Part shown: in pieces, positions 45,736 to 57,646 of the stretch | Layout: each line of letters starts with the position of its first letter | Position numbering within the stretch: the first letter of the stretch is position 1 | Origin: Phragmites australis | Lineage: Eukaryota > Streptophyta > Magnoliopsida > Poales > Poaceae | Direction: 5' to 3' | NCBI RefSeq assembly: GCF_958298935.1 | Contig: NC_084921.1 | Span: 134,001-198,000, forward strand | DNA: 64,000 nucleotides | Program-made: the position numbers and the translations under genes | The notes under the pieces: model-generated | Seen by the model: the letters and a program-made list of their open reading frames with translations, nothing else | Database searches by the model: none | Told to the model about the DNA's origin: nothing

Positions 45736-48700
45736 ATTACATACATGTGAAAATATTTGGAAAATATGGGCTGGTACTGTACAATTATTCCTTCATGATA
45801 ATTGTAAACTAAATATTCTCTTTGTGAATGTAGGTAGTGGTAGAATATAAAATTTTAGAATAAAAATATACAACTAGAAGATGCAATACCGTGCATACTT
45901 AACTAAAGAAATCCTTATTGAAATCTTCTCTAATATAGTGCTTGTTAGAATGGATGGACGCACATTTGACATCTAAATGCATCGATCGGTCGAGAATGAC
46001 AACTGATTAGACAGCAACGGATAACGTAACCCCAACCTATCATTATCTTCATTCCCAACCAATAACTTGTGCTGTTCTTCTATTAATTAGGATATATATG
46101 GCATAAAGACATGGTGAGTCTTGTCAGGATAAAATTTCATTTGACTTGCCAGCTAATTATAGTACGAATGCTTTTTTTAGCCTGTATGGGCACGTGAAAT
46201 CTGATTTGTAACAGATTTTTTATCCGTAAATAAAATTTATTAGTGGTGATCCATAAACATGATTTATCGGATATATCAAATATACTAGATCAAAATTCAA
46301 ACAAATTAAATATAATTTAAATAAATTCAAATAAAATAACAGTAAATGTGATAATTTTTACGGGGTACACCAATAGACCCGATAAACCAGATATATCGGA
46401 TATAGTGGGCGAATCCCCCCTCCCCCATTTGGAACCCAATGCATATATAAAGTGCCAATAAAAGGGATGTGTTAAGGATATATGGCTCTCACTTGAAGGA
46501 CCATTTGGTCAGACAGACCTATAGCTATTGTTTCGGATAGCTAGCTTTCATGCTTAAATTTGTGTTGTATTATCTGTCTAATTTATCAGTCTGAAAAGTA
46601 AGAACCTAATTACTGTGCAGAAGAATGTGACAAATCGGGATTTACACACGTAATGGCCTGGAAATCTTGTAAAGTTAGGAAATACGCACTAAGTAATTGG
46701 TGGACCGAGGAGAGTCCAATCATGCAGAGAACAAATGTGAAGAGATTGTGTTATGTACTTGCAATACACGTAACTTCAAGCTCGATTTGATCGTCTATGG
46801 CCGAATTATTGACGGCTCTTTTCTAGCTACAAGGTCAAAGTTAACTTTAAGCGTGTGCATGATGCATGAACAGGCAAATTGAAGCTCTAATGCACCGCAC
46901 GTTTATCATAATAATCCGATCACATAATAGAGATGTCCTTTTGGATATTTCACCCAAGTCACAAGAGAGTATAGCACAATTCCTCAAAATACAATTTTGA
47001 CCATCAAACTCTATTTATATTATATATATATATTATAATGTGAATATCTAAATCTCATCTTAGTGTACGTTTTAGACAACTCCAATACCTGATTTTTTGT
47101 TTTTACGTAAGTTATATACTTTACACAGGAGTTACAATCACTTTTTGGTTTTAGAGCTTTTAATAACACCTGATATTTTTGGTTAATACACAATTAGATC
47201 TAATCTAAGCCGCATATCTCGAAATTGGATGGCTGAAAAATTAGGTGTTTGGAAGCCCTAACATAACCGAGGTGTTGTATAAACTCTTTTTTGACTGACG
47301 GGAGTATAATGGAATATTAAATATGGACATTCTAAATTGGAAACTTATGACAATCCACATCCACATTTCCGTTTGGTTCAAGTTGAATTCATGCATGGAA
47401 ATGCTGAACCGAATTAAATATACAACTTCATTTTGACTTGAAACACTCATAATTTTGTATTTTGCATTGCCTTCTAGTAAATAAACACACTTTTGTTAAG
47501 TTAGCACTTCTATGAATGTAAGAATTGAGATATTTGATTACTAACCTAAAATTAGTAGAGAAGCATTTTTAACCGCAAAAAGGACAGTATTAAAATGTTC
47601 TAACAGAATAATGCTAATAGCATTTATCCACAAGTTAGATGTTCGTCATATGGGTGAAATACACAAGAATCTCAAATTCCACACGAAGATGAAACTGAAC
47701 GAATTGTCTGCCGCAGTTCTGGCAAATCATCGCAAAGGGTGTATGACCGGTGGCTTTGTGGCTAAGAAACTATGGCATGCAACGGCTGTGGCAAATGAAC
47801 AATACGCTAGCAAAAATTTGTCAAACTCGCCAAACCTCAGTATGGCGAAGTGTGGTGCGAACCAACAAAACCCCAAGATCGAACTTGATGGAGCATGTAG
47901 TCAATATGGTTAAAGGGGAGAACCAAAGCCTGGACTTAGATGGTTAGTGGAGGTGATGATACCCATACTCATCAGGGATTAAAATTCAGACTTACTTATT
48001 ATGTATCTTATCGAGATGAATTTTTTAAGTAGTAGATAACATACCAATCAACAGTAAAATGGCTGTAGTGATTTCGTTAAACTTCAATCTCCGCATCTTC
48101 GATCTTCAATAGATATTATGTGAGTAGGTGTGATGATGTGAGTATATGTGTGTCTACGAGTTGTACTAGAAAAAATAGTTAAAGGGGGCCAACAGTAACA
48201 TCAAGAACAGCACAAACTTCAACCAGGGAACTAATAGAGAGGAAGTGCAACTCAGATCCAAATGAATTCACAACAAAACGATCAGTTGTAGATCTCACAG
48301 CAGAACATAAACATGCAAATTACTGGCCAATCAGAACCGCATAATTTAGAAAAAGACTAATGCCAATGGAGGGAAATTCTAGACGATGGAATAAATACAT
48401 GTACAATGCACCAACAGTGAGATCCATAAAAAGGTCTGGGACCTATAAGAATAGTGCCCGGAATACTTCTTTTCCCACACCTTTACAGTTTACTAACATG
48501 GACGGGGAGAATGTCTGAGAAAGAAATGATGTGATGCTCACCATAAACAACTGTTTTAATCTCCCTCTCAAACTATTAAGCATCTCACAATGATATATCT
48601 GGAGCATATATGCAAGCATAGGCCACTGGTGCCTATATGACATATGATATAAGACGCAGATCATGTAGCCTTTAATGGGCCCCAACCATCAGCTTAGTAC

Positions 48701-49222
48701 TACACTACTCATGCATGCAAGTAGGATTCTTCGATTGTTTATTGAGCCTAAAAGTGGTTATTTTCTGATCACAAAGCATGCTATACGTACTAATGACTTA
48801 TCGATGGATCCTGCGAAAACGATCGAATTAATCATGAAAAGAAGGGAGATCAAGATCTCGATTCGATTACATTTAGTACTCCAAAGTATGGCTTGCACAA
48901 CATGCAAAAAGGGACGCAGATACATATAATTCATGTCGGCTATATAGAGAAAGATAGATAAATAGATAGATTGCTCCTTAGCTCTTAATCAACCTGAGAA
49001 TGTGGACTCCATCCCCATTTCCCTGAAGCTTCCTTCACTAAGTATTCTTCCCAGATCATTAAAGACTTAAGTACATGCATGTCTCCACATCTTAACCAGG
49101 AGTAATTAAACCACTGCACAAGACAAGCATACGACACAGGTAAAACATAAAACACACGAGCATATACACATACATGATTGCACTGCAGCAAATTACTCAA
49201 ACCACTTACTATTCGTGGCGCT
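45736..49222. other. Intergenic island 3' of the LOB gene, no clear gene
   Basis: No supported gene. Short frames at 46697-46882 and 47611-47913 have no recognisable domain. Bases 46170-46430 look like a degenerate repeat (TTTATCCG-, CGGATATATC-type words). 47940-48170 resembles a widespread grass retroposon tail (GATGATGTGAGTATATGTGTGT). A GATA-type run lies at 48950-48970. Up to about 200 bp before 49223 is probably the 3' UTR of the LOB gene. Confidence 0.45.
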
Positions 49223-49957
49223 TCACATGCTGCTGTCTCCTACTTCCTTGTGATCCATCCCAATGCTCTCCGATCCGGAGGTGGCGGTCGTGGTGGCGCT
49301 GATGGCATTCACGGCCCAATTAGCCATGGAAGCGTAAGGCAGCACGGGTGCCACTTCAGCGCCTGGGCTGCTAATAACGTTGTTCCGCGTGAAGTAGCAG
49401 CCAGCTGGCGGCGCTATGCCGTCGACGACCCCGAGCCTCCGGCCGCTGTACATGGCGGCGACGGTGGCCGCGGCGAGATGGCCGGGTCTCGGCATTGCCG
49501 TGGAGAGCCTGGGGGCGGCGGAGACGGGCAGCGCGGTGGGGATGCCCATATCGTTGCAGGCGTAGCGGAGAAGCTCGGCGTGCGCGGCGTCGAGCTCCTT
49601 CTGGAGGCGGTGGACCTGGCGCTGGAGCAAGGAGATGGCGCCGACGCAGCCGTAGACGGGGTCCTTGACGCGCGCCTCGGCCTCGTAGGCAAGCGAGCTC
49701 ACGGCGTCCTCGCGCTGGTGCGGCAGCAGCTCGTTGAGCAGCTTGGTGACGTTGCTGGCGCCGAACACCTTGTGCACGTTCGCGAACTTCTGCGGCTCCT
49801 CCGGCGGGAAGTAGGGCGCGAACACGCACCCCGGCAGGCACTTGCGCCGCAGGAACTTGCACGCCGCGCACGGCGCCCCGGCACCTGGCGTCGTCGTCCC
49901 CGACGCGGCCACCGGGGAGACGGCGGAGTTGTTGCTGGTGCTCGACGGGGATGCCAT
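49223..49957 (-). CDS. ra2: LOB-domain transcription factor, RAMOSA2-like
   Basis: A single-exon, 244-residue class I LBD protein. The LOB domain (about residues 28-131) has the zinc-binding block C30-X2-C33-X6-C40-X3-C44, then the GAS block (FANVHKVFGASNVTKLL, 58-74), the invariant DP region (KDPVYGCVGAIS, 98-109), and a coiled coil L111-X6-L118-X3-L122-X6-L129. LBD proteins are plant-specific nuclear DNA-binding regulators. The N-terminus (MASPSSTSNN) and the C-terminal block (ASMANWAVNAIS, GSESIGMDHKE, GDSSM) match what I recall of grass RAMOSA2 proteins, which control branch meristem fate in inflorescences; barley Vrs4 is an ortholog. The frame is intact, GC-rich and unlike the surrounding TEs. 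The LBD call is certain; RA2 orthology is from memory, so the symbol is provisional. Confidence 0.93.
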   Translation of the reverse strand: MASPSSTSNNSAVSPVAASGTTTPGAGAPCAACKFLRRKCLPGCVFAPYFPPEEPQKFANVHKVFGASNVTKLLNELLPHQREDAVSSLAYEAEARVKDPVYGCVGAISLLQRQVHRLQKELDAAHAELLRYACNDMGIPTALPVSAAPRLSTAMPRPGHLAAATVAAMYSGRRLGVVDGIAPPAGCYFTRNNVISSPGAEVAPVLPYASMANWAVNAISATTTATSGSESIGMDHKEVGDSSM

Positions 49958-51309
49958 TTCCGGCGGACTACGAAGTTATTACCTGAGATACTTTTTTTAA
50001 AAAAGGTGTTGGATTACCTGATTTTTGCCAAGTAAATGAATTATGAATATGCATGTTTTGATACTAGTTTTAGGGTTAGGGTTTTTTTCACTGAGGATTG
50101 TTCTGGGAAGGCAGGAGAAGGAGAAGATTAGGGTTTTGGAGCTGAAGGTGTTCTGATCTAGCTATGTGCAAACTTTGGATGCGAGAAAAAAGAGAGGAAA
50201 TTGTTCTCTCTTTTTTTTCCTTCGGATAAAAGAAAGAGGGACAATAAAACTGTAGATTTCTTATCTGCGGAAATTATTTGATATAAGGACCAGTGAAAAT
50301 CAATAGCATGATAACTGAATGCAAATGGAGTGTGATCCACCGTATAAATGCGTGGGTGTGCATGTATGATGATATGGCAGAAGAAACACAAATTTACCCA
50401 AAAAAAACTAATGTTTGCTCAAATCTCAAGAAGCATGGATAATATAATAGTACCAACAGAAGACCAGAAGACTGCAAGCTTTTGTTTTCTAAAATTTCTC
50501 TAAGGGCAACTAGCCAGCGAGAGCCTTGCTCACCCTCACCTCTTTGAGGTCACAGAGAGGATAGATCTGATGATCTGATGAAGAAAGGATGAAGAGTATG
50601 TTGAAGGAAATTTTCTTTCCTTCTCTCTGCTGCTGCTAGCTTGTATCTTCCATGACATCCACTGCTATCTAACAAGCTGCACAAGAAAAGAGGAGATAAA
50701 TAGAAACAAAATTTTTGCAGGGTAAGCGATTCTTGTTTCAATTTGTATGTGGATCGAAGAATTGCAGGAGGGGCATATGATCAGGTAGGACAGCCTAACT
50801 CTTGCTTGTCTCTCTGGCTGTGATCTGTGGGGTTGCGAGAGGGAGATATAGAGAAATCAGCTCCCCGGCCTCCCCCTCCAACTGCAGCAAGGGAAAGGTG
50901 AGGTGTATAGATCGACCACACAATATGAAAAGGCAAGCCAGTATTGAATGGGTAAGTGAGAGTCGAAGAATATTATGGAGGTGTTGCAAAGAAAAAAGGG
51001 CCCGGGGCAGAGAGAGAGTAACAGATAAACAAGGACAAATCGAGATTAATGGCAGTACAAGAAAAAGTGTGAGGGTGACATTGCCACTACTCGCGAGAAT
51101 ATCTACCACAGTACCTCCTCATCTCATCGCCCTTCACAAACAGTTCCTGCTGCGCAGAGGTATACATGTACGTACGTATAAATTATTTAATCATGCTTAT
51201 TAGTATATAAAACACAATCGGTTCACAGTAAAGCTAGGCAGCAGGGATTAATCTTAAGGGAGTTTCTTTTTATACAAATACAATCGTCCGTGAGAACGTA
51301 GCCTCGCTG
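49958..51309 (-). promoter_or_regulatory. 5' leader and promoter region of the RA2-like gene
   Basis: Transposon-free DNA between the ATG and CACTA2. Read on the minus strand it has C/T-rich leader-like stretches (about 50870-50780 and 50640-50590) and AG acceptor-like sites near 50010 and 49990, so a 5'-UTR intron is possible. I could not fix a start site. A plus-strand TATATAAAA lies at 51204-51212, but it points away from the gene. All native promoter elements must lie within these 1.35 kb or beyond the CACTA2 insertion. Confidence 0.5.
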
Positions 51310-51344
51310 CACTACTATAGAAATAATTTAGTTGAACGTTTTTT

Positions 51345-51740
51345 TCAGACGGTTCTGTGAAGCTGTTTGTGCTAAGATTATCACAGACGGCTCTAAATAA
51401 GAACCGTCTGTGATAATGAAAAGACTCATTTGGAAGTGGTGGGACGTTTTCAGTACAGACGACTCCCGTCTGTGATAAATATTACAGATGGCTCTAGTTA
51501 TAAACTGTCTGTAATAAACCAATATCACAGACGGCTCTAAATTAAAGTCGTCTGTAATATTAATACAGATGGTTTGTATTTGGAGCTGTCTCTAATAAAA
51601 AGGATATCAAAGATGACTTCAAACAGAAATTATCCGTATAATTAATACAAACGGCTCATATTTGGAGCTGTCTGAGAAAATGACCGGGGGAGGTGGGTCA
51701 CTTTATTACAGATGGCTCCAAACATGAAGCTATACGTACT
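51345..51740. repeat. Left subterminal repeats of CACTA2
   Basis: CAGACGGTTC...GAACCGTCTGTG, ATCACAGACGGCTC...GTCGTCTGTAATA and similar inverted pairs, parallel to CACTA1 34040-34450. Confidence 0.85.
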
Positions 51741-52452
51741 ATTAGAACAATACATCATCTCCTATCTCCAAATCGAAGCAGAGCAGTGGCGCTGAACAAT
51801 AGCGCGCAACTTTTGAAGGAGAGGACGATTTTGAAAAAAAATTATTAGATTTCGGTGAAAGTTTGAAGATTTATTGGTATTTATTTATCCAAGGTAAGTA
51901 TTATATTCTATTTTGGTTTAGATGGTCTAGATTTTGGTTTGGAGAGCTAGTTAGATCTAGATCTAAATTTTTTCCATAATAACATAGTTTTGTTCTATTC
52001 ATTAGATGATATGTAGATTTGTGTTCTAATTTAGTCTTGAGAGATCAAATATATCTATATCTAGATTAAGATTTTTTCATGATTATCTAGAATATATTAG
52101 TTGTTCTAGGTATATATAAAGCTCAAAGTATAGATGAATGTTTAATTATGTGATACTATAAATGACTAGCTTTAATCTAGTGTGCAGATAAATTTTGGAT
52201 GTTTGGTATTTAAACATAAAATTATCAATAACTATATGGTATTTAACAACAAGTTTTGAATTAATGTTTGCACTTATTTTTAGGTATTCATATATATAAT
52301 ATAACGGTAATCATTAATTATTTTTGAATTAATTATCATTTGTATGGTTCATTCATGCATGCATACATGGTAACTCCATTTTTTTCGACAAAAAGCTTGG
52401 TTGCTCTTTTTTATTAGGTTGATTTGACATTAATTTATTTTGTACATTGTAG

Positions 52453-54140
52453 ATGGATCGTGGCTGGATGTACGGTTCTCGTACGAACCAAGGGTACCTT
52501 GATGGTGTGACAGTTTTTATGGCAGCTGCCGAGGAGGATCGATTGGAGAAGGATGTTGAATTTATATATTGTCCTTGTTGCGATTGTGAGGGGCTTCAAA
52601 TCGGATTACACGTGTTGGACCAAACATGGTGAAGAGTAGAATGTGTTACATGAAAATGTTGGTATTGTCGAAGAACCCGAAGTCGATGTAAGAATAGAAG
52701 ATGATGAGGAATTTGGTGCAGATGATGATGATTGTGGTGGTGCAGGCGATGATGATAGGTTGGATCAAATGTTGTATGGTGAAGACGTGAACTTGAGTAC
52801 TCAGAGAGACTTTAACAAATTCATGTGCTTGATTGAGGACTCGGAGAAGCCATTGTTCCCTGGATGCAGACCAGAATATACAAAGTTATCATCCGTGCTT
52901 GAACTGCTTAAATTGAAAGCAAGCGATGGTTGGTCAGACAAGAGCTTCATGGAGCTATTAGAACTCCTATCAGACATGCTTCCAGATGAAAACGAGCTAC
53001 CCAAAAGCACATATGAAGCAAAGCATGTTCTTTGTCCGTTGGGGATGGATGTAGAAAGGATATATGCATGTCCGAATGACTGTATCCTCTACCGTAAAGA
53101 TCTATCAAACTTGTATTCATGTCTAGTGTGCAAAGCATCTTGATATAAGCGTAAGAGTCATTCAGACGATGGCGAGGTGAAGAAAGGAATTCCTGTTAAG
53201 GTGGTGTGGTATTTGCCTATAATTCCACATCTTGAGCGTTTGTTTGTGAATCGAAAAGTGGTCAAATTGTTGTGCTAGCACTCGGAGGGCCACAAGCAAG
53301 ATGGAACGCTAAGGCACCCTGCCGATTCACCCCAGTGAAGAAACATCGTCACGATCTTCGATGACTTTGGTGTGGAACCGAGGAATATAAGGTTTACTTT
53401 GACCATGGACGAGATAAATCCTTTTGGGAACATGAGCAGCAGGCACAACACTTGGCCAGTTGTCTCAGTATTTACAACCTACCTCTTTGGCTGTGTATGA
53501 AGCGGAAGTACTTGATGATGTCGCTACTTATTCAAGGCCCAAAACAACCTGGGAACGATATTGATGTATACCTAAGACTATTGGTGAAAGATCTAAAAAT
53601 ATTGTGGAACGAAGATGCGCAAGGATGGGATGCATACAAAAGAGAGAATTTCACACTACGCGCCTTGTTGTTCTGCACGATCAATGATTTGCCTACACTA
53701 CGTAACCTTTCGGGCCTGAGTAAACAAGTAGGCACGGTGTGCCCTCATTGCTTAAATGGTACTATGAGTATGTGGCTGCCCCACTCGGGTAAAACGGTAT
53801 TCATATGCCATCGTAGGTTCCTTAACAAGTATCACCTGTACCACAACATGAAGGAACAATTCGATGAAATGAGGGAGAGAGATTTATGTCCAATGCACTA
53901 CGGTAGTTAAGAGGTGCACAATATGGTTAAAGACCTCGATGTTGTGTTTGGAAAGGGGAGTAAAAAATTTAATAATACCGGTGGCATGTGGTAGAAGAGA
54001 TCGATATTGTGGGAGCTACCGTATTGGAAGCACCTTGAAGTTCGCCACTACATCGATGTCATGCATGTAGAGAAGAATGTGTGCAAAAGCTTGGTTGGTC
54101 TTTTACTTAATATTCTAGGCAAGGCCTCAATACAAGGCTT
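52453..54140 (+). pseudogene. CACTA2 TNP2-like transposase, N-terminal and Transposase_21 domains
   Basis: The start ATG at 52453 is kept (MDRGWMYGSRTNQGYLDGV), but a deletion of about 70 bp against CACTA1 near 52587 shifts the frame to a stop at 52630. The acidic segment and Transposase_21 follow: EDDEEFGADDDDCGGAGDDD, STYEAKHVLCPLGMDVERIY, ACPNDCILYRKDLSNLYSCL, KGIPVKVVWYLPIIPHLERL, FDDFGVEPRNIRF. At the first catalytic Asp, TMDEINPFG replaces STDGMNPFG, so the Asp is kept while Gly and Ser change. A one-base shift near 53460 moves the frame to GPKQPGNDIDVYLRLLVKDL and VCPHCLNGTMSMWLPHSGKT. It then continues to YIDVMHVEKNVC. Several stops; inactive. Confidence 0.88.
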
Positions 54141-55470
54141 GACTTGGTTGATTTGAAGATCAGGACCGAGTTGGCACCTGAGCCCTCCGAAAAAGGTAGA
54201 ACAAGGCTTCCTCCTGCCTGCTATAATCTGAAAAAGCCTGAGAGAACCGAACTGTGCCGGTGCTTGCTTGGTGTGAATGTTCTATCTGGTTACTCCACCA
54301 ACATCTTGAAACTTGTTTCGATGCAAGATTTAAAATAAGTTGGCATAAAGTCCCATGATTGCCATGTGTTGATGACACAGATGCTTCTTGTTGCAATCCA
54401 AAATATCCAGCTCATCTATCTCCGAGACACAATCACCAAGATGTGTTACTTCTGTAACACAATTTCTCAGAAGGTCATCGATCCCGAAGTACTTGATGTT
54501 TTACAGGCCGATGTGGTGAAGACACTGTGTCATCTTGAGATGTACTTTCCTCCGTTGTTTTTCGATATCATGGTACATGTTATAGTTCACCTCGTGAGAG
54601 AGATAAAGATATGCAGCCCGGTATTCTTACGTTAGATGTATGCGTTTGAGAGGTACATGGGAATTCTCAAGAAGTATGTATGTAATCGATCTCGTTCGGA
54701 GGGCAGCATCGTCCAAGAATACACAACAGAAGAGGTAGTCGAGTTCTTCATCGATTATATGGAGTAGCTCAAACCAATTGGTGTGCCCATGCCTTGCCAT
54801 GAGTGGAGACTGGATGGGAAGGGGACCATAGGTAGGAAATCAATCATTGCTGACTTTGCCACGTTATCTAAAGCCCATTTCAAAATCTTGCAACACATGA
54901 CTAAAGTATCCCCGCATATCGACATGCATAAGGATGTGCTACATAGAGAGAATCCAGGTCATACAGAGGCTTGGATCACAAAACAGCACAACCGCAGCTT
55001 CAACAACTGGTTGACAATGCGATTCAGTAATAATAGTTCAACAGAGGACAATATTGGCTGGTTGGCAAGATGGCCAAGTCACATAGTCATGACATTTGAA
55101 GCATACGACATAAATGGTACACCTTTTATACCAGAGCATGGTACAAAACAACAGTATGTGCATAGATTTCTTCCAGGACAAACGTAGGGTCTGTGCGTAC
55201 TATGGATACATAGAGGAGATTTGGAAACTCGACCATGTACGTTTCAAGATTCCCCTCTTTTTGTGCTATTGGGTCGCACTCTCAAGTGTTAAGGTAGACA
55301 GGTACGAAATAACTACTGTATACAAAGAAGAACCATTTGTACTCGCCAAACAAGTTGTCCAGGTCTTTTATGTGCAAGACATGGTAAATCCAAAGCTTCA
55401 CGTAGTCTTTCAGGGAAAAAGAAGGATTATCGGAGTTGAGAATGTCGTGGACGAATAAGAGTATAATCAA
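54141..55470 (+). pseudogene. CACTA2 transposase DUF4218 and DUF4216 domains
   Basis: This copy keeps the region deleted from CACTA1. DUF4218: HDCHVLMTQMLLVAIQNIQL, LEMYFPPLFFDIMVHVIVHL and FERYMGILKKYVCNRSRSEG (54360-54690), ending VVEFFIDYME. DUF4216: YGYIEEIWKLDHVRFKIPLF and EPFVLAKQVVQVFYVQDMVN (55200-55395), then GKRRIIGVENVVDE and a stop near 55456. Several TAG, TAA or shift mutations break the frame. These domains are regular C-terminal parts of plant CACTA transposases. Confidence 0.85.
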
Positions 55471-55829
55471 TTTGATGAGTACCCTATTGGAGATGGCATC
55501 ACCCTTAACGAAGAACAACTTTCGACCGGTGTTATGTACCTATATATTGCAATGTAATATGTAAAATATAATTAGTTATGAATTTACTTAGAAATTTGAT
55601 CTCATTAATTTGAAATTTGTATGAATTATTTATGAATTTTGCTAGTTTCAGTTCAATTTAATATTTAGGTTTAATGTTCAAGTTAAATTTTTGGTTACAG
55701 TAACAAGAATGATACCTACACCATGTGATAGTATATATTTAATCATAAATTTACATAAAATTTTTGTCTCATTTGGAGTATGTATAAATTATTTATGAAT
55801 TTTACAAGTTTTAATGATTCTGGAAAATC

Positions 55830-56011
55830 AATAGTACAGACGATTCTATAGTAAAAACCATCTGTACTAATATATGTACATACGGATTTTACTATAGAAC
55901 CCTATGTACTAATATATTAGTACAGACGGGTTGAAGTTATAACCCATCTGTAATATATTAGTATAGACAGCTTTTATTATAGAATCGTCTGTACTTAAAC
56001 CGCTATATATA
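55830..56011 (+). promoter_or_regulatory. Internal terminal-type repeats and TATA box before the second CACTA2 gene
   Basis: Four ACAGACGR/YCRTCTGTA inverted pairs directly precede TATATATA (56004-56011). This is the position and design seen at 37990-38184 in CACTA1, so it is a conserved part of the element and not a chance insertion. Confidence 0.65.
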
Positions 56012-56227
56012 CCATTTCGTCCAACCCGTGTCGCACCAAGTTCTCCAAAAAAGCCTAGTCGCCTCTCATGCTCCTCCTGGCCGGTGACAACGACTGTGCT
56101 CCTCCCCGTCGGCCCTCCTCCCCGACAGTACTCCCTGGCAAGTCCTCCCCGACAGTCCTCCTCCTCAACAGCCCTCCTTCCGGTGAGTGCTCCCCAGCGA
56201 TCGTGCTACTACCAGGTGAGTTCTACC

Positions 56228-56400
56228 GGCCTTCGTGCCGTGTTGGCTTATTGTGGTGTACTGGCCTTCGTGCCGTGTTGGCTTGATGTGGTATGCCGGC
56301 CTTCGTGCCTTGTTAGAGAGGTGTGGCTAGTTGTGTTTCGGTGGGCCTTCGTGCTGTGTTGGCTTGTTGTGGTCCACCGGCTTTCGTGCAGTGAGTTGCT
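56228..56400 (+). repeat. 35-bp minisatellite (GGCCTTCGTGCC) in the leader of the second gene
   Basis: Units beginning GGCCTTCGTGCC or a close variant start at 56228, 56263, 56298, 56344 and 56379; spacing is 35, 35, 46 and 35 bp. CACTA1 lacks this array at the matching place, so it expanded in copy 2 only. Confidence 0.8.
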
Positions 56401-57378
56401 TGCGAGTATTGCTTTGTGATGAGTAGTTGAATTGAGATTGGGCCTTTTATCTAAGTATGGTAGCATTTAAACCAGTGTTCGGTAGCCCTGGACTTTTTTG
56501 TGTTGGTGATATAATCTGATATGTTCATGCTCACTGATACGCATTTGTAGTTGGAGTACTGAAGTGCTACCTGTTGTTTGATTTATGGTGCAGAGCTACT
56601 GTGGTTCAGAGGAGACTTGTTAATTTCATTTCTGTATTATGTTGATACCTATTCAGTTCCTTTAGCTACTGTCAGTTCATGTTTGTGCCCTTTGTTGATC
56701 ACAGCAGCACTGTCCATTAATCTTTTGATCTGTGTCCAGGCTCTATTTTCTAGTTGAGAACTTAGATAATAACCCAATTGATGATGAGTTTAATAGAACA
56801 ATTAGGGGGCATGACACCTAATGTCTTGGGGCCAATTGTTATACATAATCTGAGAGCAATTTCATACATGTTTAATGCTTATTGTCAGCTCCTTGAGGTA
56901 CACATGATGTCTAATTCTGTCACTGTTGTTTTACAGTTATGCTATTTCCATATCATGTGTATAGAATTTCAGAGATATATGATCAAATCAAGTAGTGTTG
57001 CATGGTAGCCTGATAAGCTCAAAGTCTCAAACAATCATGGTGGCTAAGACTTTTCAAGTGTATAAATGTTTGTTCTTGGTAAAGAGTAGCAATGTCATGC
57101 ATCTAGCTTATCTTGTGAAACAATATTTACCGCTGAAAATGAACATATAAATGTGAATTGGAATCATTATTGTGATGTTAAATTATTAATCAGCACAAAG
57201 ATTTAGAATGATAGATAGGAAACATACATTAGCTTCCTTTTTTTAAGATCTAAACGAATGAAGATTGAATGCATCTATATAATATAGGCCATCTTAATTA
57301 TAATGGAAAAATCCACAATCCCTCTTTTCATGATACACCTGCTAGAATTCCTCTTTTCATGATACAACTCTTGCAGAC

Positions 57379-57380
<2 letters not shown>

Positions 57381-57438
<58 letters not shown>
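57381..57438. repeat. (GA)29 microsatellite
   Basis: A perfect 58-bp GA run inside the intron-like region between the leader and the second ORF of CACTA2. CACTA1 has no such run at the matching place. The rest of 56400-57640 is T-rich intron-like sequence without a gene. Confidence 0.97.
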
Positions 57439-57440
<2 letters not shown>

Positions 57441-57646
57441 TGCCTTAGCCTCAGTGAGACCTATCCATGATACAGCTGCTAGAAGTGACCTAGTTAAGCC
57501 TGATAAGTTGGAAGTGGAACATCACAAAAAAGATGGACCTAGTTAAAACACATACCTTGATTCATTTTCTTTCCTCTATTTCTATGAATAATCTTCTACC
57601 ATTATAACAAGTTTCTAATAAGCATGTGACTTTTCCTATTTTAAAG

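Noticed and set aside
46697..46882. 61-codon frame with Cys residues as a small secreted protein
   Set aside because: No signal peptide, no promoter evidence and no recognised family; the length is within chance expectation.
47611..47913. 100-codon frame near 47.7 kb
   Set aside because: It is of moderate length and has no recognisable domain; the sequence has repeat-like words (GTGGC-AA-CTATGGCA). Not enough support for a gene.
49178..50035. 285-codon plus-strand frame opposite the LOB gene
   Set aside because: It is a GC-driven antisense shadow. The minus strand encodes a perfect LOB domain over the same bases, and the plus frame shows no domain.
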